Assembly: GCA_021781255.1 (NCBI GenBank)
Contig: JAJXXG010000799.1
Location: 1-7,127 of the forward strand
Source of the DNA: Acidobacteriota bacterium
GTDB lineage: Bacteria; Acidobacteriota; Terriglobia; Terriglobales; Acidobacteriaceae
Direction: 5' to 3'
DNA: 7,127 nucleotides
Positions 1-6,884 of the stretch are shown here, piece after piece. Positions within the stretch are counted from its first letter, which is position 1; every line of letters starts with the position of its first letter. The notes beneath the pieces are model-generated. The model saw only the letters and a list, made by a program, of their open reading frames with translations. It was not told the DNA's origin and made no database searches. Both the position numbers and the translations under genes were made by a program.

Positions 1-2
1 CG

Positions 3-497
3 CTGCGCAACAACGATCTCTGTGCTCCGAGCGAGACATGGAGCTACTCCTTCCTGATCGACAGCAACCCCACGCCGATCACCTATACGACAGGACAATC
101 ATTCGAGATCCCCTTTACAAGCTTTACCTACGATCTCAACGGCGTCCAGGTGGCGACTACGCCCTCGGCGATCTATTTTTACGAGAACAACAACACATCC
201 TTGTTCGGGCTTTATCAGGTGGAGTTCGGACCGCAAAATTCTTTAAGCGCGGTATTCAGCCTCGAGGGCTCTGCGGCCTACAGTGGACCGGAGAGCAGTC
301 CAACCATGCTGACCGGTGTTTACACTCTGGTTGCCGGCAATTATCCAAACGGATCGCTCTTTAACTCCACATCAGGATATGACAACTTGAGCGGCACGGT
401 CTCCATCGAGCCTACCCCCGAGCCTTCCAGCCTGGTTCTCCTCGGCACGGGACTGATCGGCGCACTGGAGTTCCTCCGCCGCAAGCGCGCCGCCTGA
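3..497 (+). CDS. PEP-CTERM sorting domain protein, 3' part (5' end outside window)
   Basis: The frame is open from the left edge to TGA at 495-497 and gives 164 residues. The start codon and signal peptide lie outside the window; the GTG at 150 is internal, because the frame continues upstream without a stop. The visible part is rich in Ser, Thr, Asn, Gly and aromatic residues, with alternating beta-like segments, as in secreted or surface proteins. The C-terminus is a textbook PEP-CTERM signal: Pro-Glu-Pro at residues 139-141, followed by SS, a hydrophobic helix at about 144-157 (LVLLGTGLIGALEF) and a basic tail RRKR at 159-162. In the known PEP-CTERM/exosortase system this tail is recognised by a membrane exosortase during export to the cell surface or extracellular matrix. 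No function can be assigned to the body of the protein. A strong terminator follows 28 bp downstream, so this is the last gene of its transcript. Confidence 0.88.
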   Translation: MRNNDLCAPSETWSYSFLIDSNPTPITYTTGQSFEIPFTSFTYDLNGVQVATTPSAIYFYENNNTSLFGLYQVEFGPQNSLSAVFSLEGSAAYSGPESSPTMLTGVYTLVAGNYPNGSLFNSTSGYDNLSGTVSIEPTPEPSSLVLLGTGLIGALEFLRRKRAA

Positions 498-525
498 TCT
501 CCGCTCGCTTCTCACCTGTTCTTTC

Positions 526-553
526 AAGAGCCGCCCTTCCGGGCGGCTCTTTT
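526..553 (+). terminator. Intrinsic (Rho-independent) terminator
   Basis: A perfect 11-bp GC-rich stem is formed by 526-536 (AAGAGCCGCCC) and 541-551 (GGGCGGCTCTT), closed by a TTCC tetraloop at 537-540. The 3' arm runs into a short T tract (550-553). It lies 28 bp after the stop of the PEP-CTERM gene and 70 bp before the methyltransferase start, so it separates the two transcripts. Because the 5' arm begins with only AA, it is weaker as a terminator on the opposite strand. Confidence 0.88.
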
Positions 554-623
554 CGCATTCGCGCTTTTCCTTTCCGCCCTCCCAACCTCGCCGCCTCGTC
601 CTTGCCGGCGCTACCATCAAGGC

Positions 624-1568
624 ATGCAGACCGCTTCTCCGCGGCCTTCTGGCCTCCTCGATGCGATTCACGTCATTGATGGCGGCCTGGCCACCGAGCT
701 TGAATACCAGGGTGCGTGCATCGACGGTCCGCTCTGGTCCGCCCGTGTGCTCGAGGAAGAGCCCCGGCAGCTTGACGCCGTGCATCGCGCCTATATTGCC
801 GCCGGCGCGCAATGCATTACCACCTGCAGCTACCAGGTCTCACGCATGGGCTATGCTCAGGTCGGTCTCTCTCCGCAGCGTGCTGACGATGCTCTGCTGC
901 GTTCCGTCGCAATCGCCCGTACCGCCACCGCCGCGTTTCCTCGCCGCCGCGTCCTCGTCGCCGCCTCGCTCGGGTCCTACGGCGCGGCCCTGCACAACGG
1001 CGCAGAGTATCACGGCAACTACGATTGCTCCTTTCACGATCTGGTGAGCTTTCATCGTGAGCGCATTGCCGTCCTTGCCGGCGCGTCCGGCCCGCTGCGT
1101 CCCGATCTGCTGGCCTTTGAGACCTTTCCCTCTCTCGATGAGGTGCGCGCCGTTGGCCAGGCCCTGGCCCCCTGGCCCGCGCTGCAGGCATGGTTCAGCT
1201 TCTCCTGCCGCGATCAGCGTCTGGTTGCGCACGGTGAGCCAGTGGCCCGGTGTGCCGCCCTTGCCGCCTCATTTCCGCAGACCGTCGCCGTCGGCGTCAA
1301 CTGTGTTCCGCCCGCCTGGATTCCCGCCCTGATTGCCGAGCTGCACCAGGGCTCTGACAAGCCCGTGCTCGTCTATCCCAACTCCGGCGAGGGCTGGGAT
1401 GCCGAACGCCGCTGCTGGATCGGTTCCACCGATGCGGCCGGCTTCGGAGCCTGCGCCGCGGAGTGGTTTCGCGCCGGCGCGCACATCGTCGGCGGTTGCT
1501 GCCGCACGCGCCCCGCCCACATCGCCCAGGTCGCCCAGGTCGCCCGCGCCTGTGCCCTGTTCAAATAA
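624..1568 (+). CDS. mmuM: Homocysteine S-methyltransferase (MmuM-like)
   Basis: This 314-residue protein is about the usual length for the stand-alone homocysteine S-methyltransferase family. These cytosolic zinc enzymes move a methyl group from S-methylmethionine (or S-adenosylmethionine) to homocysteine to make methionine. The family marks are present in order: the N-terminal IDGGLATELE (residues 18-27), TTCSYQ (66-71), FETFPS (165-170), GVNC with Cys227, VYPNSGEGWD (250-259), and the C-terminal IVGGCC with Cys292 and Cys293. The three cysteines are the known zinc and homocysteine-thiolate ligands, so the enzyme should be active. ATG at 624 fits the family N-terminus, but the only purine stretch (AAGG, 619-622) is too close to act as a normal ribosome site. 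No in-frame alternative is better, so initiation may be weak or leaderless. The gene stands alone, with no S-methylmethionine permease and no recognisable SAM or cobalamin riboswitch nearby. Confidence 0.93.
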   Translation: MQTASPRPSGLLDAIHVIDGGLATELEYQGACIDGPLWSARVLEEEPRQLDAVHRAYIAAGAQCITTCSYQVSRMGYAQVGLSPQRADDALLRSVAIARTATAAFPRRRVLVAASLGSYGAALHNGAEYHGNYDCSFHDLVSFHRERIAVLAGASGPLRPDLLAFETFPSLDEVRAVGQALAPWPALQAWFSFSCRDQRLVAHGEPVARCAALAASFPQTVAVGVNCVPPAWIPALIAELHQGSDKPVLVYPNSGEGWDAERRCWIGSTDAAGFGACAAEWFRAGAHIVGGCCRTRPAHIAQVAQVARACALFK

Positions 1569-1662
1569 AGCCTTGCTTCTTCGCTTGGATTCTCAAGCCG
1601 CTGCGTCCTGCGTCGATGCCCTCGTGCGCTCAGTTGTGCGTCTGCAATCTTCAATCCGGGCT

Positions 1663-2601
1663 CTACGCCAGCTTCAGAGCCGCCCGGCCCTTGCGCGGCG
1701 CAACAAAGTGCGCGGCCCGGCTTACAATCGCCAGCTTCTCCCGGCTCAGCAGCTTGCGGATCTCGTTGCGCGCATGCTCGGCCCACGGCCCGCGATTGTC
1801 GATCTTCACGTAGGCCCGCCAGTGGCAGAGCGCAAAGCGCGTCTGGCCCGTGCGCTCGTAGGCCAGCGCCAGGTTATAGTGCGCGTCCGCATAGCCCGGT
1901 GACAACGCCACCGCCTTCTTGTACGCCGCAATCGACTCGCTCAGCCGCCCCAGCTCATCCAGCACATTGCCCAGATCGAAGTAGGCCAGCACGTATCCCG
2001 GATCGGAGACCGTGGCGCGTCGGTACAGCTCCTCGGCCCGATCGTACTGCCGCAGATGAAAGTAGATGGTCCCCAGGTTGATGGCCGCCGTCGCATAATT
2101 CGCATCCAGCCTCAGAATCTCTTCGTAGATCGCGATCGCGCCCTGCTTGTCGCCCGTCTCCTCCGCGCGCACCGCCGCCATGAATCGCTCCTGGATCACC
2201 CGCGGCCCCGCCGGTGACGGTCGCCGCAGCGGCTCCGGCGCTGGCGCCGACACGCTCTCCTCCGCGCCGCCCCGGTCGAAGTCGAACAGCAGTTGCCGCC
2301 GGATCGGATCCACCATCGCTCCGCAATGCCGGAAGGCCAGCCGGGTTCCGTTCCGCACCACCCGCGCCTCAAGCAGCGGGTTCGCCATGCCGGAAACCGC
2401 GCGCATGGCCAGAACCGATTCCCGGATCGAGGCTGCGGGCACGTCCTCCGCCCGTAATGCGCACAGAATGCGCAGTTGACTCAGATCCTGAAAGCTGTAC
2501 TCCGTGCGCGGCGCAATCAGTCCCGCCCGCTCCCACGCTTGGAGCTGCCGGGTTCCAATTCCGAACATCCGCAAAACGTCCTGACGCCGATAGCTGGTCA
2601 C
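1663..2601 (-). CDS. MerR-type HTH and TPR repeat protein
   Basis: The chosen GTG start at 2601 gives 312 residues. Residues 1-65 resemble a MerR-type winged helix-turn-helix: YRRQDVLRMFGI, then TRQLQAWERAGLI, then YSFQDLSQLRIL. Residues 75-110 form a beta-like linker ending in QLLFDFDR, followed by a Pro/Ala/Ser-rich hinge (111-135). Four TPR repeats follow at about 137-169, 170-203, 204-237 and 238-271, with typical spacing and the Pro or Asp turn after each helix pair (DANY, DPGY, SPGY). The tail is basic (SREKL...APRKGRAALKLA). TPRs bind proteins, so a likely role is a DNA-binding regulator that docks onto a partner, but target and signal are unknown. The frame is open up to 2832, but the upstream part has no domain character. 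ATG at 2652 is the main alternative start; 2601 is preferred because a good Shine-Dalgarno site sits 7 nt before it. The gene converges with mmuM (94 bp between stops) and is divergent from the GGDEF-EAL gene. Confidence 0.85.
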   Translation of the reverse strand: MTSYRRQDVLRMFGIGTRQLQAWERAGLIAPRTEYSFQDLSQLRILCALRAEDVPAASIRESVLAMRAVSGMANPLLEARVVRNGTRLAFRHCGAMVDPIRRQLLFDFDRGGAEESVSAPAPEPLRRPSPAGPRVIQERFMAAVRAEETGDKQGAIAIYEEILRLDANYATAAINLGTIYFHLRQYDRAEELYRRATVSDPGYVLAYFDLGNVLDELGRLSESIAAYKKAVALSPGYADAHYNLALAYERTGQTRFALCHWRAYVKIDNRGPWAEHARNEIRKLLSREKLAIVSRAAHFVAPRKGRAALKLA

Positions 2602-2608
2602 TCGTGGG

Positions 2609-2615
2609 CTCCCTC
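2609..2615 (-). promoter_or_regulatory. Ribosome binding site of the HTH-TPR gene
   Basis: On the minus strand the sequence reads GAGGGAG, then seven bases (CCCACGA), then GTG at 2601-2599. This strong Shine-Dalgarno match at normal spacing is the reason for choosing the GTG start. The upstream ATG at 2652 has AAGGA directly against it, which is too close for efficient initiation. Confidence 0.6.
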
Positions 2616-2733
2616 GGTGAGTGCGGGCTGTTTCCGGTCGTGGTCCGCGCATTCCTTGGTTCGAAATGCCGCCTCCCGATCCCCATCCTCCCTCACTTGC
2701 GGGGATCGTCGCGCAAATAGCGTTCTTGCAGCG

Positions 2734-2742
2734 ATTATCACA
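2734..2742 (-). promoter_or_regulatory. Possible extended -10 element for the HTH-TPR gene
   Basis: Read on the minus strand, this is TGTGATAAT: a TG extension plus GATAAT, one mismatch from the sigma-70 -10 consensus. No good -35 is seen at 16-18 bp, which is tolerable for extended -10 promoters. Transcription would begin near 2727 and give a leader of about 125 nt before the GTG start. This is a guess from motif match alone. Confidence 0.22.
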
Positions 2743-2761
2743 AGACGCGGCCCCGTCTGTA

Positions 2762-2817
2762 CGTGGATAAACCGGGTGGAACCCGCGAAAGCAACAAAAA
2801 ATCGTGGATAACCGGTG
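2762..2817. repeat. Direct repeat pair with DnaA-box-like core
   Basis: CGTGGATAAACCGGGTG (2762-2778) and CGTGGATAACCGGTG (2803-2817) are the same word apart from two single-base gaps. They start 41 bp apart, close to four helical turns, so a bound protein would sit on the same DNA face. The shared 9-mer CGTGGATAA is TTATCCACG on the other strand, one base from the E. coli DnaA box TTATCCACA. The pair lies in the divergent promoter region and could be an operator for the HTH-TPR protein, a DnaA-responsive site, or chance. Confidence 0.45.
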
Positions 2818-3162
2818 CTTCATCTGGTTCATTGCGCATCAGGCCCCCGTCGCATCGCCGGACGCTGTGAAGTTGCACCGCCGCCTGCCGAAAAATTCAC
2901 GAAAGCACGTAGAGCGTCGCCTGCGCGCCATGGCCCTCAGCGGCGTCGCCACCGGCTCCGCTCATGCCGTGCCTGCGTGCAGAGGATGGAGAAAATTTCA
3001 CCCATGCCACGACCGCACGCTGTTTTGCCGCAGCGGTATCTCGCCGACGATCTTGCCGATCCTCCATCGCAGTTGGCGATTGCACTGAAATCCAGTAGCC
3101 TAGTGGGAACCTGTTGCGATAAGATGCCTCGATCAGGCACCAGTCATCAGGGTGCGGAGCCC

Positions 3163-6100
3163 ATGGGATTGGCCACTTTTTCCTTCGCGCTGAGAAATCC
3201 GCCGCAACTTCTCTCTGCTGGCGGAGAACTCGAACCGCTGCTTGGGTTTTGCCCCCACGACTTCCTTTCCAATAGCGTTCAATTCGCTGATCGCGTCCAC
3301 CCTGAAGACGCTGGCATGATTGCATTCCTGTTCTCCCCGGAATGCGCCTCGCCCGCGGGAACTGTCGCTCTGCGCATGCGCCATGCCGATGGTCGCATCC
3401 GCTGTTTCAAGGTGCGATACGCTCGTGAGCATGCGCACAATGGACCCGCGCATCTCCATCTGTATTTTGAAGATGCCCGCACGATCAGCGAGCCCGGCGA
3501 CCTGACCCTCGTCGCCAGCTTCAAGTCCCTTATCGAGCACACCAACGACGCCATCGTCCTCAAGAACTGCAATCATAAGATTCTCGCCGCCAGCCGCAGC
3601 GTCTCCGCCTTCATTGAATTTGTCCGGCATCCCGATGAGATCGTCGAAAAAACCGACTACGACCTTCATCCCGAAGCCGTCGCCGACGTCCTCTACCGCC
3701 TTGAAAGCAGAGCCGTGGCCGAGGGCGGGCGGGTCAACGAGTTTCAGCACTTCCGCATGAAAAACGGCTCCGAGCGATGGGTCGACAATCGCGAATACCC
3801 CATCAACGGCCCCGGCGGCGAGATCATCGGCGTTCTTGGCATCGCCCCCGACATCACCGAGTACCTCGAAGCCGTCGAGCGCCTCCGCGAAAGTGAAGCC
3901 TCCCTGCAGCAGGCCCAGCGCATCGCCGGCCTCGGCAGCTACTCCTGGAGCATTCCCGCCGGCACCTGGTCCTGCTCCCGTGTCCTCGATGAGATTCTCG
4001 GCCTCGATCCTTCCTATCCCCACACCGTCGAGGGCTGGCGCAACTTGATCCACCCCGACGATCGTGCCGCCATGACCGCCTATCTGCAGGATGAGGTGCT
4101 CGGCCGCGGCAGCCTCTTCAACAGGGAGTACCGCATCGTCCGGCCCAGCGACGGCGAAGAGCGCTGGGTCCACGGCCGCGGCGAGCTCACCTTCGATGCC
4201 CGGCGCCTCCCCGTCAAAATGCATGGAACCATCCAGGACGTGACTGATGCCCGGCGCGCTCAGGCCGCTCTGCGCGAAAGCAGGGAACTCCTGCGCCTGT
4301 TCATCAAGCACGCTCCGGCCGCCCTCGCCATGCTCGACCGCAACCTGCGCTACCTCGCCGCCAGCGCGCGCTGGAAGCAGATGCACTCCCTCGGCGACGT
4401 TGACCTCCTCGGCCGCTCCCACTACGAGATCTTCCCCAACCTCCCTGAGAGCTGGCGCGACGAACACCGGCGCTGTCTCAACGGCGAAAACATTGAGGTC
4501 TCCGAGCGTGAGTTCGTCCGGCCCGATGCATCCGTGCAATGGATCCGCCGCGAAGTCCTTCCCTGGCGCGCCGCCGACGGCGCGATCGGCGGAATCGTCA
4601 TCTTCTCCGAAGACATCACCGAGCGCAGAATCGTCGAAGATCGCCTCCGCCTCTCCGCCACCGTCTTCACCGGCGCGCGCGAGGCCATCGCCATCACCGA
4701 TCCTCGCGGCACCATCCTCGATGTCAACGATGCCTTTACCCGCATTACCGGCTATTCCCGCGACGAGGCCATCGGCAGCAATCCGCGCATGCTCAAATCC
4801 GGCCTGCAGAACGATGACTTCTACAAAAACATGTGGCAATGCCTGCTGCGCGATGGAGCCTGGTCCGGCGAGCTATGGAACCGCACCAAGGACGGCGATA
4901 TTTACGCTGAGATGCTCAATATCCACGCCATCCGCGACGCCGCCGGCAACGTCAAGCAATATGTCGGCCTCGCAACCGATATCACTCAGGCCAAGGAGCA
5001 CGAGCAGCAGCTCGAGCTTGTCACCCACTACGATGCCCTCACCGGCCTTCCCAACCGCGCTCTCCTCGTCGAGCGCATGCGCCAGGCCATGGCGCAGGCC
5101 AGTCGCCTCGGTCTCCTCGTCGGCATCGTCTTCTTCGACCTCGACTCCTTCAAGGCCATCAACGATGTCTACGGCCACCCCTCCGGCGATGCCCTCCTCG
5201 CCGCTCTCGCCGCCCGCATGAAGCACGCCCTCCGCGATGGCGATACCCTCGCCCGCCTCGGCGGCGATGAGTTCGCCGCCATCCTCCCCGATCTGCCTCA
5301 CCGCGACGCCTGCCTGCCCGTCCTCACCGCCATCCTTGATGCCGCCGCGCATCAGGTGCAGGTCGGCGAAGTCCTCCTCCATGTCACCGCCAGCGCCGGC
5401 GTCGCCTTCTATCCCCAGGACGAAGATCTCGACGCCGACCTGCTCCTCCGCCAGGCCGGTCAGGCCCTCTATGAGGCCAAGCTCGCCGGCAAAAACCGCT
5501 ATTACTTCTTCGACCCCAATCATGACCTCCTCACCCGCAGCCGTCATGAGAACATCGAGCACCTCCGGCATGCTCTCGCTGCCCACGAACTTGTCCTTCA
5601 CTACCAGCCCAAGGTCAACATGCGCACCGGCGAAGTCATCGGCGCTGAGGCCCTCCTCCGCTGGCAGCATCCCGAGCGCGGCCTTCTGCCTCCCGGCCTG
5701 TTCCTGCCCGTCATTGAGGACCACCCCCTCGCCATCAGCATCGGTGAATGGGTCATCGAAAGCGCGCTGGCGCAGATGGAACACTGGCATGCTGCCGGCT
5801 TCATCCTGCCCGTCAGCGTCAATGTCAGCGCCTACGAGCTTCAGGAAGGCGATTTTGTCCAGCGGCTGCGTGCCAGGCTCGCCGCTCATCCCCGCGTGAA
5901 CCCCGCGCACCTCGAGCTTGAGGTGCTTGAAACCAGCGCCCTGCAGAATGTCGTCCTCAGCTCCCAGATCCTCGCCGCCTGCCGCGACCTCGGCGTCGTC
6001 ATCAGTATTGACGACTTCGGCACCGGCTACTCCTCGCTCACCTACCTCAAACGTCTGCCCGCCAACGCCCTCAAAATCGATCAGAGCTTCGTCCGCGACA

Positions 6101-6747
6101 TGCTCGATGAGCCTGAGAGTCTCACCATCCTCAAGGGCGTGCTCGGTCTTGCCGAGGCCTTCCGCCGCCAGGTCATCGCCGAGGGCGTCGAAACCGCCGA
6201 CCACGGCCTCATGCTGCTTCAGCTCGGCTGCGATCAAGCCCAGGGTTACGGCATCGCCAAACCCATGCCCGCCTCTGAGCTTCCGGCCTGGGCCGCCGCC
6301 TGGCGTCCTGACGTCAGTTGGATCGGCGTGCCCCGCGTGCATGCTGATAATCGTGAAGTCCTCTTCGCCATCGCAGAGCACCGCGCCTGGTTCGGGCACC
6401 TCATGTCCTATCTCCAGGGCGCCAGGCCCTCGCCGCCCAACCTCGACATCGAACCCTGCAACCTGACGGCCTGGCTCGACACCCAGAAGATCGCCTCCGG
6501 CATGTCTCCTACCGTTCTCGCCGCCGAAACCATCCACGAACAGTTGCACGCCCTTGCCGCGGAGATCGTCGCCACCCACTCCAGCGGATACCGCAACGAC
6601 GGCCTCGCGCTCCTCCGCCAGCTCCGTTACCTCAACGAGCGCTGCCTTAAGCGTCTTGATCCCTTTACCCGCGTCTCCAACCGCAGGTCCGCGCGCAGCC
6701 TCTCCACCGGCCCCGTCACAATCTCATCGGACAGCAGCCTGGCCTGA
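3163..6747 (+). CDS. Multi-PAS GGDEF-EAL cyclic-di-GMP protein with C-terminal CZB-like zinc domain
   Basis: With the ATG at 3163 the protein has 1194 residues and no signal peptide or membrane segment, so it is cytosolic. About five PAS folds come first: a degenerate one (about 5-105), then 119-238, 250-370 (with HPDD), 374-492 and 497-615, several ending in the usual D-I/V-T motif and a linker helix. The GGDEF domain (617-786) has DALTGLPNR (624-632), metal residues D659 and D661, GGDEF at 700-704, and the product-inhibition I-site R691-x-x-D694. The EAL domain (795-1050) keeps E829, N887, E920, D950/D951 (DDFGTGYSSL), K971, E1007 and Q1027. The last part (about 1065-1170) resembles the CZB zinc-binding domain, with H1073, C1099 and H1125-x3-H1129, the ligand pattern known from E. 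coli DgcZ. Both cyclic-di-GMP synthesis and breakdown look possible. The start is uncertain: the frame is open from 2815, with ATGs at 2986, 3004 and 3124. ATG 3163 was chosen because the PAS-like sequence begins there and GGAG (3156-3159) and AGGG (3149-3152) precede it. Confidence 0.92.
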   Translation: MGLATFSFALRNPPQLLSAGGELEPLLGFCPHDFLSNSVQFADRVHPEDAGMIAFLFSPECASPAGTVALRMRHADGRIRCFKVRYAREHAHNGPAHLHLYFEDARTISEPGDLTLVASFKSLIEHTNDAIVLKNCNHKILAASRSVSAFIEFVRHPDEIVEKTDYDLHPEAVADVLYRLESRAVAEGGRVNEFQHFRMKNGSERWVDNREYPINGPGGEIIGVLGIAPDITEYLEAVERLRESEASLQQAQRIAGLGSYSWSIPAGTWSCSRVLDEILGLDPSYPHTVEGWRNLIHPDDRAAMTAYLQDEVLGRGSLFNREYRIVRPSDGEERWVHGRGELTFDARRLPVKMHGTIQDVTDARRAQAALRESRELLRLFIKHAPAALAMLDRNLRYLAASARWKQMHSLGDVDLLGRSHYEIFPNLPESWRDEHRRCLNGENIEVSEREFVRPDASVQWIRREVLPWRAADGAIGGIVIFSEDITERRIVEDRLRLSATVFTGAREAIAITDPRGTILDVNDAFTRITGYSRDEAIGSNPRMLKSGLQNDDFYKNMWQCLLRDGAWSGELWNRTKDGDIYAEMLNIHAIRDAAGNVKQYVGLATDITQAKEHEQQLELVTHYDALTGLPNRALLVERMRQAMAQASRLGLLVGIVFFDLDSFKAINDVYGHPSGDALLAALAARMKHALRDGDTLARLGGDEFAAILPDLPHRDACLPVLTAILDAAAHQVQVGEVLLHVTASAGVAFYPQDEDLDADLLLRQAGQALYEAKLAGKNRYYFFDPNHDLLTRSRHENIEHLRHALAAHELVLHYQPKVNMRTGEVIGAEALLRWQHPERGLLPPGLFLPVIEDHPLAISIGEWVIESALAQMEHWHAAGFILPVSVNVSAYELQEGDFVQRLRARLAAHPRVNPAHLELEVLETSALQNVVLSSQILAACRDLGVVISIDDFGTGYSSLTYLKRLPANALKIDQSFVRDMLDEPESLTILKGVLGLAEAFRRQVIAEGVETADHGLMLLQLGCDQAQGYGIAKPMPASELPAWAAAWRPDVSWIGVPRVHADNREVLFAIAEHRAWFGHLMSYLQGARPSPPNLDIEPCNLTAWLDTQKIASGMSPTVLAAETIHEQLHALAAEIVATHSSGYRNDGLALLRQLRYLNERCLKRLDPFTRVSNRRSARSLSTGPVTISSDSSLA

Positions 6748-6884
6748 CCGCCTTCAGCCGCCTCGCGCCTCCCCGGCATCCTCGATTCCGCTCTTTGCCC
6801 GACCAATACCGCCGCGCGGCCTCTGCTTCCGCAAATGGCCGCCTTGCGTATCTTCAGATTGTCAGCAGGCAGTTTGAGTGCGCG

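Larger units (their letters stand above)
2602..3162. other. Divergent intergenic region between the HTH-TPR and GGDEF-EAL genes
   Basis: These 561 bases separate two divergent genes and should contain both promoters. Both flanking frames stay open into this region (minus frame to 2832, plus frame from 2815), but the predicted peptides are rich in Arg and Pro with no domain character, so I treat it as non-coding or leader. It holds a direct repeat at 2762-2817, an A-rich stretch (about 2788-2802), a small hairpin at 2773-2785 (CGGGT, loop GGA, ACCCG), a possible extended -10 for the minus strand at 2734-2742, and a weak 5-bp hairpin (GCACC 3137-3141, GGTGC 3151-3155) just before the start of the plus-strand gene. 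I see no tRNA, riboswitch or convincing small gene. Confidence 0.55.

Noticed and set aside
372..812. Minus-strand frame across the terminator and the start of the methyltransferase gene
   Set aside because: It is Arg/Gly-rich with no domain, crosses a strong plus-strand terminator and overlaps two well-supported genes.
1523..1540. Tandem 9-mer CGCCCAGGT x2 near the end of the methyltransferase gene
   Set aside because: It simply encodes a repeated Ala-Gln-Val in the C-terminal helix; two copies are too few to suggest a functional repeat.
2602..3162. Replication origin, suggested by two DnaA-box-like words
   Set aside because: There are only two imperfect boxes, no long AT-rich unwinding region and no dnaA, dnaN or similar neighbour.
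3133..4839. 568-codon open frame on the minus strand opposite the PAS region
   Set aside because: It is a shadow of the plus-strand gene caused by C-ending codons. The predicted peptide is a low-complexity mix of Gly, Ala, Asp, Glu and Val with no domain, while the plus strand encodes clear PAS motifs.
4247..5221. 324-codon plus-strand frame inside the large gene
   Set aside because: It is very rich in Ser, Pro, Ala and Thr, as expected for a +1 shift of GC-rich coding DNA, and it overlaps clear PAS and GGDEF coding sequence.
4873..6579. Second 568-codon open frame on the minus strand opposite GGDEF-EAL
   Set aside because: Same cause and composition. The identical length to the other antisense frame is coincidence, since the two peptide sequences are not the same.
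6816..6842. Inverted repeat GCGGCC / GGCCGC between the GGDEF-EAL and Usp genes as a terminator
   Set aside because: The stem is only 6 bp with a 15-base loop and no T tract on either strand.
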